Positions 58,456 through 64,000 of a stretch of 64,000 nt of DNA are shown one piece after another. This stretch comes from Kribbella pratensis. Its GTDB lineage: Bacteria; Actinomycetota; Actinomycetes; Propionibacteriales; Kribbellaceae. The notes beneath the pieces are model-generated. The model was not told the DNA's origin and did not search any database. It saw only the letters and a program-made list of their open reading frames with translations. Position 1 is the first letter of the stretch. Each line of letters begins with the position of its first letter. Position numbers and translations under genes: made by a program. The DNA lies in NCBI RefSeq assembly GCF_004366075.1, contig NZ_SODU01000002.1, positions 620,001 to 684,000 of the forward strand, read 5' to 3'.

Positions 58456-58721
58456 ATGTACGGGCGGCGCGTGCACTTGCGGTTCGTGCATGAGCCGGTG
58501 CTCGCTGCAGACACCGCGCGCGAGGAAGGGCTCATCATGGCCTTCATCGAAGCCCGAAACGTCAAGGAGTTGTACGCGGAGTACTCCCGCAAGGTGAGCC
58601 CGGCGCTGGTGATCTCGCGGCAGGCGTGGAGCTAGCCCAGAAGCTCACCAAGCAAGCCTAGGGCGGCACGGACTTCACCGTGCGCGACCTAGACGGCAAC
58701 ACAGTCGCCTTCGTCAGCTGA
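58456..58721 (+). pseudogene. Decayed VOC (bleomycin-resistance-like) gene
   Basis: The frame from 58456 reads RVHLRFVHEP, then MAFIEARNVKELYAEYSRKV, like the middle of a VOC protein, up to a stop at 58633. In the +1 frame the sequence continues VELAQKLTKQA, an in-frame TAG, then FTVRDLDGNTVAFVS and TGA (58719). A frameshift near 58625 and a premature stop have therefore disabled it. Confidence 0.7.
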
Positions 58722-58849
58722 ACGAAAGCCGCAAGCCGAGTCGGTTGCCTCACGCCGGCATCGCCGCGACCCGGCGATCCCGTTCGTTGAATGCGACCGA
58801 CCCTGGCACTCGGAGCAGGCAAGATCCAACCGGTTAGGAGATGCACAGT

Positions 58850-59764
58850 ATGGCTGTGACAAAGGACGGGCATCCGACGCAGGAGCTGCACACGCTGATT
58901 GCGTCGGCACTGGGCAAAGAGCCGATTGACTGGCATCGACCGCACACCGGGCTGTCGGCCGCGTCCTTCGTCGTGGGCTTTGCTGACGGCTCGAGCGCCT
59001 TCGTTAAGGCTGCGGTCGATGACCTGGGAGCGAAAGGGCTCCGTACAGAGCATGAGATCGTCTCCAGTATCGATAGCGACCTGGTCGCTCGGGAGCTGGC
59101 CTGGCTCGAGGACGGAGATCGCCCGGTCCTCGTGATGGAGGACCTGCGTGCTGCGCATTGGCCGGCCGACCATGACCCGGTGACGTGGAAGCCCGGTCAG
59201 TTCGATCTCCTGTTCGCGGCACTGCGGCGGGTCGGTGAGCTGCCCCCGCCGGCATCCCTTCCGTCAGCCCGGGACGGATTCCGGCCGCAGTGGCCGTTGA
59301 TCGAGCGCGAGGCGGATGACTTCCTGGCGCTCGGCCTGTGCAGCGAGGCCTGGTTCAGCGCTGCGCTCGATGGACTGGTGGAAGCGGAGGGCAACGTCCC
59401 AGTCGGGGGTGATGCGCTGGTGCACAACGACGTCCGGAGCGACAATCTGTGTTTCGTGGGTCGACGCGTGGTGCTGGTGGACTGGGCCCAGGCCATTCGT
59501 GGGAACCCGCAGCAGGACCTCGCTTCGGCACTCGCTACGTTGCCACTCGAAGGCGGCCCAGATCCGTTCGACGTACTACCTGATGGAGGGCCTTGGGCGG
59601 CCCACATCGCCGGTCAGTACGCTCGCCGGGCCGCCCACGAGACGCAGGCTCCGCAGTGGCTCCGCATGGTCTTTCAACGTATCGCCGTGATCTGCCTCAG
59701 CTGGGCATCCCGCTCGCTCGACCTGCCACCTTGGACCGGAGCCCGCTGGCACGAGATCCGCTGA
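58850..59764 (+). CDS. Aminoglycoside phosphotransferase-like protein
   Basis: A 304-residue APH-fold protein. FVKAAVDDLG carries the likely ATP lysine, GGDALVHNDVRSDNLCFV the catalytic loop and VVLVDWAQAIRGN the metal site (DWA in place of DFG). ATG 58850 is chosen because GGAG at 58837-58840 is 9 nt away, while ATG 58841 abuts it. It is intact though it lies between the inverted sequences with a decayed VOC gene. Substrate is unknown; antibiotic phosphorylation is possible only by fold. Confidence 0.85.
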   Translation: MAVTKDGHPTQELHTLIASALGKEPIDWHRPHTGLSAASFVVGFADGSSAFVKAAVDDLGAKGLRTEHEIVSSIDSDLVARELAWLEDGDRPVLVMEDLRAAHWPADHDPVTWKPGQFDLLFAALRRVGELPPPASLPSARDGFRPQWPLIEREADDFLALGLCSEAWFSAALDGLVEAEGNVPVGGDALVHNDVRSDNLCFVGRRVVLVDWAQAIRGNPQQDLASALATLPLEGGPDPFDVLPDGGPWAAHIAGQYARRAAHETQAPQWLRMVFQRIAVICLSWASRSLDLPPWTGARWHEIR

Positions 59765-60058
59765 CAACGGCAGCTGATCACGCGCCGGTCAACAAGATCC
59801 CTCACAAGCACACGGCAGGTGCGGCGCGACCAGCGAGTCGGCGTACGCTCCCCTGACTTCCAAGCTGACCATCGCGGCTGAGCGCGCCTACTAACGCGGT
59901 TGCTAGCAAGAGCCCTGGACGATCATAGACAACGGTCGACGGGCCGAGCGGACGACCGAAGTGTCACCACCAAGACCACCAGAACTGTCACCGAAGCTCA
60001 TACAGAACTGTCACCGATGTTCTGCGACATGACACCTGACAGGTCAGGAATCAGCCGC
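59765..60058. other. 294-bp intergenic region with right inverted sequence
   Basis: No gene is visible. It contains a direct repeat of CAGAACTGTCACCGA (59980-59994 and 60003-60017, 23-bp period) and the right inverted sequence to 60049, only 10 bp from the MFS stop. Confidence 0.7.
60002..60049 (-). mobile_element. Right inverted sequence of an IS-like segment
   Basis: The 48-bp reverse match of 57913-57961, ending in CCTGACAGGTCAGGA. It duplicates the tandem arrangement seen at the left end. Confidence 0.6.
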
Positions 60059-61276
60059 TCAGATGCGCTCGGAGCTCAACCGCGGAGCCACCCGGGCGAG
60101 CACGTAGATCGTCAGACTCGCGATCAGCGCGAGCGCCGCGAGCGCCATCCACGGCAGCTCGTGACGCACCTCGAAGAGCTGCGCGAAGAACGCCGGTGCC
60201 AGCACGCTCGAGAAGGTGAACGAGTACTGCCAGTACGACAGGTATTTCCCCCGCCCGACGGTCGGCGAGATCGCGGCCGACAGCGCGTTGTTCGTCGCCG
60301 CGTGTAGTACGTCGGCGAACGCATAGCAGGCCGTGGCGAGTACCAGCACCGGCACAACCCATCCAGCCGCGATATGCACCTGTAGCGCCATCAGCAGCGC
60401 CCACACGGCGTACGTGATCCCAGCGACCACCATGACGTTCGTACGCCGCCGCCGCTCGGTGTGCCGTACGACGAGCGTCTGACCGGTGGCCAGCACGACA
60501 GACGTCGCCGCGATCAGTACGCCGATCAGCCACTTCGGTACTGTCAGCGCTTCAGCGACGTACACCGGCACGCCGACGCCGAGCATCATCGTGCAGAGCG
60601 CCAGTAACGTGTTGGCGCCGATCAGTGCCAGGAACGTCTTGTCCTTGCGCAGCAGCGGCGCCGGGCCGCTGTCCTGGTACGTCCGCTGGTGGTGCGACGG
60701 GTGCAGCCGCAGGAGGAGCAGCCCGGCGAGGTAGAACGTCACCGCGTTGAGGGCCATCGCGATCAGGAACGGTGCGTCTCCGCCGATCGCCAGCAGCCAG
60801 CCGGCCACCAGTGCGCCCAGAGCGAAGCCACCGGCCTGCATCATCCCGCCCAGGCCGAACCACCTGTCCCGCTCGCCCTCGTCGGCGACGTCCGCGAGCA
60901 GGCTGAAGATCGCCGACCAGAACACCCGCTGGCCGGTCGTCGTGACCAGCGCGCACAGGAACAGCAGCCACATCGATCGCCCGAAGAAGAAGCCCGTGAA
61001 CGCCAGCCCCTGAGCGAACTGCGCAGCCACGACGAGGTTCCGCGGTCCGACGCGATCGATCACCTGACCCACCACGGCGGGTGCCGCGATGGAGAACAGC
61101 GTCGCGACGGTCAGCATCACGCCGGCGGTCCCGAGCGGGATGCCGGCGACCTTGTTGAAGAACAGCAGCACCAGCGGCCCGGCGCAGCCGCCGCCGAACG
61201 AGTCGATCGCCAGTCCGGCCAGCAGTGGGACCCGGCCGCGGACGTTCGGGAGGCCGAGTGACGCGGCTGCGGGCAT
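60059..61276 (-). CDS. MFS transporter
   Basis: A 405-residue transporter with about 12 hydrophobic segments. Visible landmarks are LLAGLAIDSFGGGCAGPLVL in helix 1, a motif A-like GQVIDRVGPRN loop and a second-half GQTLVVRHTERRRRTN loop. ATG 61276 is preferred because GGAG is 9 nt upstream; the in-frame 61345 start adds a basic tail. It follows another MFS gene by 76 bp and could be co-transcribed. Substrate is unknown. Confidence 0.88.
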   Translation of the reverse strand: MPAAASLGLPNVRGRVPLLAGLAIDSFGGGCAGPLVLLFFNKVAGIPLGTAGVMLTVATLFSIAAPAVVGQVIDRVGPRNLVVAAQFAQGLAFTGFFFGRSMWLLFLCALVTTTGQRVFWSAIFSLLADVADEGERDRWFGLGGMMQAGGFALGALVAGWLLAIGGDAPFLIAMALNAVTFYLAGLLLLRLHPSHHQRTYQDSGPAPLLRKDKTFLALIGANTLLALCTMMLGVGVPVYVAEALTVPKWLIGVLIAATSVVLATGQTLVVRHTERRRRTNVMVVAGITYAVWALLMALQVHIAAGWVVPVLVLATACYAFADVLHAATNNALSAAISPTVGRGKYLSYWQYSFTFSSVLAPAFFAQLFEVRHELPWMALAALALIASLTIYVLARVAPRLSSERI

Positions 61277-61352
61277 GGCGGAGCGCTCCCATCGGTCTTT
61301 TCGGCGGCTGGCGAACCGTAGCAAGCGCCCGCGAGCCCATTCCATCCGATTT

Positions 61353-62588
61353 TCAGTCAGTCGTGCCTACCCGACGTACCGAGACGTTCCGCAGTGGACG
61401 CCAGGCGACGGCTGTCATCGCCACCATCGCCACGAAGGCGATCGCGAACGGTGCGGCCAGACCATACTGCTGCGCCAGTACGCCGCCAAGCGCGGAGCCG
61501 ATCGCGGCACCGCCCACTGAGGCCAGGAGGTACACGCTGTTCACCCTGCCCATCAGAGCGTCCGGTGTGGCCAGCTGACGCGCTGTAGTCGACACAATGC
61601 CCCACACCACGGCGTGGACGCCGAACACAGCCATGGTCGCGCCGGCGACCCACGGGTTCCTGGTGAGCGCCAGGATCAGGTGGACCGTCGTCTCGATGAC
61701 CAGTCCGGCGCGGAGGAGGGTCACTGACCCCACGCGCGGCTCAAGGAAGTGGTACGTCGGCATACCGAGCACACCGCCCACGGCACCGACCGACACGAGC
61801 AGACCGAACTGGGTCTCGCTCAGCCCCAGCTGCTCGCGCGCGAACAACACCCAGGTCGCGAAGGCGGCACAGAAGGTGATGTTCATGACCAGGATCGACA
61901 GGGCGAGCGTCCGTACGCCGGAGTGATGCCAGAGCCAGCGCACTCCTTCGCGCACCTCATGCAACACAGCTGCGCCGGAGTGGTCGGGCAGTGGCGGTCG
62001 TACAGCGACGCGAGCGATCAGGGCCGCGGCGGCGGCAAAGGTGACCGCGTCGAAGACCAGGGGGATGCCGGCACCTGCAGCGAACAACAGCGCGCCCAAC
62101 GGTGGTCCGCCGAGTTGCTGGAGCACGGTGCCGCTGGCGAACAGTCGAGCGTTGGCCTTGCCGAGGTGGAGCTTCGGTACGGCGCTGACCAGCAATGCAC
62201 CGGACGCGTTATCTGCCAGCGTTTCCGCCGTACCGAGAAGGAACAGGGCGAGGTAGACCGCCCAGAGCGGCGCGGTGTCGAGCAGTACGGCGAGACCGAG
62301 CGCGGCCAGGACGATCGCGCGAAAGGTGTCCGCGGCAACGATCATCAACCGGCGGTCGAGCCGGTCGACGAGGACGCCGCTGAACAGGGCGAAGAGCAGC
62401 CAGGGCAGCTGCTGGACGAAGGCAGCGGCCCCGACCGCTGCAGGTTCATTGGTGATGGAGGCGACGAGCAACGGGCCGGCGGCGCTCAGGGCGCCGTCGC
62501 CGAGGTTGGAGATGATCGCGGCCGGGAAGATCCTGCGGAAATCAGGTCCGAGCTCTGCCGGGACCAGGTACGCACCGAGGGAACGCAT
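61353..62588 (-). CDS. MFS transporter (drug-efflux type)
   Basis: A 411-residue transporter related to the macrolide/tetracycline-type MFS exporters (MefA/Tet(V)-like by layout). Features are IFPAAIISNLGDGALSAAGP, a motif A loop FSGVLVDRLDRRLMI and the second-half VGAVGGVLGMPTYHFLEPRV. ATG 62588 is used because AGGAG lies 5 nt upstream. A 16-codon frame and complementary sequences precede it, so expression may be controlled by translation of a leader. Confidence 0.88.
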   Translation of the reverse strand: MRSLGAYLVPAELGPDFRRIFPAAIISNLGDGALSAAGPLLVASITNEPAAVGAAAFVQQLPWLLFALFSGVLVDRLDRRLMIVAADTFRAIVLAALGLAVLLDTAPLWAVYLALFLLGTAETLADNASGALLVSAVPKLHLGKANARLFASGTVLQQLGGPPLGALLFAAGAGIPLVFDAVTFAAAAALIARVAVRPPLPDHSGAAVLHEVREGVRWLWHHSGVRTLALSILVMNITFCAAFATWVLFAREQLGLSETQFGLLVSVGAVGGVLGMPTYHFLEPRVGSVTLLRAGLVIETTVHLILALTRNPWVAGATMAVFGVHAVVWGIVSTTARQLATPDALMGRVNSVYLLASVGGAAIGSALGGVLAQQYGLAAPFAIAFVAMVAMTAVAWRPLRNVSVRRVGTTD

Positions 62589-62598
62589 AGGAACTCCT

Positions 62599-62695
62599 GA
62601 GGGCATGACGAAGCGATGGACGCCGGCTGTGCAGCCGGCCGGTTCGCCCGGTCAGAGCGTCAGCGCGCCGACCGGCCGGTGTGTGCGATGCCCTC
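62599..62695 (-). promoter_or_regulatory. Candidate leader attenuator of the MFS gene
   Basis: In the minus-strand RNA, GAGGGCAU (62688-62695, inside the leader ORF) is complementary to AUGCCCUC (62599-62606), which directly precedes the AGGAG of the MFS start. A GCCGGCT/AGCCGGC hairpin (62622-62639) and self-complementary CCGGCCGG tracts lie between. Ribosome position on the leader could shift these pairings. Confidence 0.45.
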
Positions 62696-62710
62696 GAACG
62701 ACCGAGACAT
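62660..62710 (-). CDS. 16-residue leader peptide upstream of the MFS gene
   Basis: MSRSFEGIAHTGRSAR, ATG 62710 to TGA 62660. GGAGG (62719-62723) is 8 nt upstream on the minus strand, a better ribosome site than most genes here. The stop is 71 nt before the MFS start. Its coding sequence contains half of the complementary pair described for the attenuator. Confidence 0.45.
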   Translation of the reverse strand: MSRSFEGIAHTGRSAR

Positions 62711-62830
62711 TGCTCCCACCTCCGTCCATACCCTCAGCGGCGCCGCGCCGCTGCGCCGACCATACCGGCCCCTCCCCACCCCCGCACTCAGTTTCCACCC
62801 GGTATCCTCAACCCTCGGCGGCAACCGCCA

Positions 62831-62919
62831 GGAGGGTTCGCATAGCGGCCGAGTGCGCTGGTCTTGAAAACCGGTATGGCGGGTGACCGTCATCGTGGGT
62901 TCGAATCCCACACCCTCCG
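62831..62919 (+). tRNA. tRNA-Ser (anticodon UGA)
   Basis: Acceptor stem GGAGGGT (62831-62837) pairs with ACCCTCC (62912-62918), discriminator G 62919. The anticodon stem is CTGGT/ACCGG with loop CTTGAAA, anticodon TGA at 62865-62867. The T arm carries GGTTCGAATCC. A long variable arm (about 62875-62895) fits a serine tRNA. CCA is not encoded. Confidence 0.96.
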
Positions 62920-62948
62920 CTCTGAGTCGATCGATGTCGGCACACCTG

Positions 62949-63431
62949 CTAGTAGCCGCGTGTGCCGTCGGTTAGTTCTCGGAGGATGTCGAGGTGGCCG
63001 AGGTGGCGGGCGGTTTCTTCGATTACGTGGCCGAGGATCCAGCGGAGTGAGACGAGTGGGAGTCCTTCGGGAGCCCACCGCTCGAGTTCGTCGAGATCAT
63101 GATCGGCGACGATCTGTCGTGAGATCTCACACTGTGCGTCGTAGGTGTCCAGGAGGACGGACAGCGGCTCGGAGAGGCTTGGTGTGGATGGTGTCGGCTC
63201 GCCCAGAAACGATCGAACGAACCAACCCAGCTCGACACTCGTGAGGTGGTACACCAGCCAGGCGATGCTCATCTGGGGTGAGGTCTCTGGCAAGAGCTGG
63301 CGACGCGCGTCCGCATCGGAGAGATCTGCACACTTGAGCCGCACGGTCTGTCGTTGCCAATCGAGCCACCCGCTCAGCATGGCCTTCTCATCTGCGGCGG
63401 GTTCCGGTCGCTGACGGGGATCCTTGTCCAC
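62949..63431 (-). CDS. DinB/DUF664 family protein
   Basis: A 160-residue four-helix-bundle protein. MSIAWLVYHLTSVELGWFVR and ILGHVIEETARHLGHLDIL carry the three metal-binding histidines characteristic of DinB/DUF664 proteins, several of which are mycothiol- or bacillithiol-dependent S-transferases. GTG 63431 gives the normal length. It ends 29 bp beyond the tRNA-Ser gene. Confidence 0.88.
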   Translation of the reverse strand: MDKDPRQRPEPAADEKAMLSGWLDWQRQTVRLKCADLSDADARRQLLPETSPQMSIAWLVYHLTSVELGWFVRSFLGEPTPSTPSLSEPLSVLLDTYDAQCEISRQIVADHDLDELERWAPEGLPLVSLRWILGHVIEETARHLGHLDILRELTDGTRGY

Positions 63432-63458
63432 ATCGCAAACTCCACCACATAACGGCGG

Positions 63459-64000
63459 TCAGTCTGTTTTGAAGGTGAAGGTTTTGAGGACGGGTTCCAC
63501 TGCGGCTAGCCGTTCGGCTCGTTGGACGCCGCAGCAGATTTCGATGTTGATGGCGATGTTGCCGTCGGCGCCGTTCTTGCCAAGGTCGAGTAAGTAGACG
63601 CGCTGCGACGAGCCTTCGATCGAACTGGCTTCCCAGTGCACGCCGGCGCTGAGGCCGCTTCCGATCAGGGTCGACGCCTTGGGATTGCCGGCTACGTCGA
63701 TGACGTAGCCGGTGAGGCCGCCGACGGTCACGGCTTCCGGTGTGGCTGGTTTGAGCCACTTGTGGTGTGCCAGCCAGGTTGTGATCTCTTTGGCGGAGGT
63801 GCCGACGCCGGGTTCGGGTTCCTCCGCGCCGGTGGTCGCGGCAGCGCGTACGTCGCGCCAGACGCAGACACAGGGATGGTCGTTGGCGACCAGAGTCAGA
63901 CCGAACTGGCCGGGTTCGTCTTCGAACATCTTCCAACCGGCCGGCACGGTGTAGGTCAGCGGAGTCTTGAAGATCTCGGACACATAGGTACCCGCGGGCA
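63459..64000 (-). CDS. Hypothetical protein, 5' end outside window
   Basis: The minus-strand frame stays open to the window edge (residues PAGTYVSEIFKTPLTYTVP), so GTG 63983 is probably internal and the true N-terminus lies beyond. About 180 residues are visible. They include a YTVPAGWKMFEDEPGQFGLTL start-of-domain pattern and a C-terminal VEPVLKTFTFKTD. I do not recognise the family. The pattern suits a secreted or lipoprotein domain, but the signal region is not visible. Confidence 0.7.
   Translation of the reverse strand, partial: PAGTYVSEIFKTPLTYTVPAGWKMFEDEPGQFGLTLVANDHPCVCVWRDVRAAATTGAEEPEPGVGTSAKEITTWLAHHKWLKPATPEAVTVGGLTGYVIDVAGNPKASTLIGSGLSAGVHWEASSIEGSSQRVYLLDLGKNGADGNIAINIEICCGVQRAERLAAVEPVLKTFTFKTD

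Larger units (their letters stand above)
57702..58849. other. 1.1-kb region with mobile-element-like end and decayed genes
   Basis: No intact gene is supported. It holds the left inverted sequence (57913-57961), a tandem 15-mer pair (57939-57953 and 57964-57978), a short minus-strand frame (57978-58151) and a decayed VOC gene (58456-58721). A 45-codon frame at 58356-58493 has GGGAGGG upstream but no recognisable product. Base composition and codon use are uneven, unlike neighbouring genes. Confidence 0.55.
62589..62830. other. 242-bp region upstream of the MFS gene
   Basis: Apart from the leader ORF (62660-62710) and hairpins already described, no gene is visible. The promoter of the MFS unit should lie toward 62720-62830. 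Confidence 0.5.

Noticed and set aside
58850..59764. Calling the phosphotransferase-like gene an antibiotic-resistance gene
   Set aside because: Only the general kinase motifs are visible and the family has many non-resistance members, so a resistance claim is not supported.
62831..62919. tRNA-Ser gene as an integration site
   Set aside because: No direct repeat of the tRNA 3' end and no integrase gene is visible within the window.

Overview
The window is high-GC DNA with GTG and TTG starts, short intergenic gaps and many 4-base start/stop overlaps. It carries a WhiB regulator, a Bpa-type proteasome activator, DUF3152, DUF5926 and DUF4446 proteins and a DinB/DUF664 protein. This points to an actinobacterium. 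A Kribbella-like member of the Nocardioidaceae/Kribbellaceae is my best guess, but that is inference. Most genes are chromosomal housekeeping or physiology genes. One segment, about 57.9-60.05 kb, looks acquired.

0-14.3 kb: the 3' end of an Fpg/Nei glycosylase, a DUF2871 membrane protein, an orphan fucosidase-C-terminal-like protein and a rhodanese. Then come a large secreted phosphodiester glycosidase/metallophosphoesterase fusion, an LD-carboxypeptidase and an S9 peptidase. They are followed by a heterodimeric ABC exporter divergent from a DHA2 drug exporter, with a palindrome between them. 14.3-22.8 kb: a RelA/SpoT-type synthetase divergent from an AAA ATPase across a 46-bp dyad, a DUF3152 metalloprotease, a membrane protein and an alpha/beta hydrolase. 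Next are a TPP riboswitch with a CytX-like transporter, an antiporter remnant, a methyltransferase, and an ECF sigma gene overlapping an alkyltransferase gene.

22.8-27.5 kb: a sulfur-scavenging operon headed by a 23-codon cysteine leader peptide. It encodes a flavin reductase, a binding lipoprotein, a permease, an ATPase and an FMN-dependent monooxygenase, and ends at a strong terminator. 27.5-44.6 kb: a glycerophosphodiesterase, an anti-sigma-type ATPase, a SEC-C protein, arginine deiminase, a DHFR-like protein and two glycosyltransferases. Then larB-larC, DUF4446, a PAP2-diacylglycerol kinase fusion, serS with a HAD hydrolase, a WhiB-HTH protein, a second HAD hydrolase, bpa and a CGNR protein. 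44.6-54 kb: a PadR-ABC-FtsX operon, a TetR/VOC divergent pair, a quinone oxidoreductase, a kinase-like protein, MobA-like, nitrilase and CobC-like genes.

54.1-57 kb: the most unusual locus. An acidic protein built from Asp-Gly-Gly-Ala repeats is translationally coupled to a JmjC-type Fe(II)/2-oxoglutarate oxygenase and followed by a sucrase/ferredoxin-like protein. This is a candidate peptide or protein hydroxylation system. 57.9-60.05 kb: related inverted sequences bracket a decayed VOC gene and an intact phosphotransferase-like gene. 60-64 kb: two MFS exporters, one behind an apparent leader peptide, tRNA-Ser(UGA), a DinB-like protein and a partial gene.

Fourteen genes carry a TANNNT hexamer 6-8 nt before their start codon, usually without a ribosome binding site, which suggests leaderless transcription. 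No CRISPR array, rRNA, prophage or intact transposase was seen.
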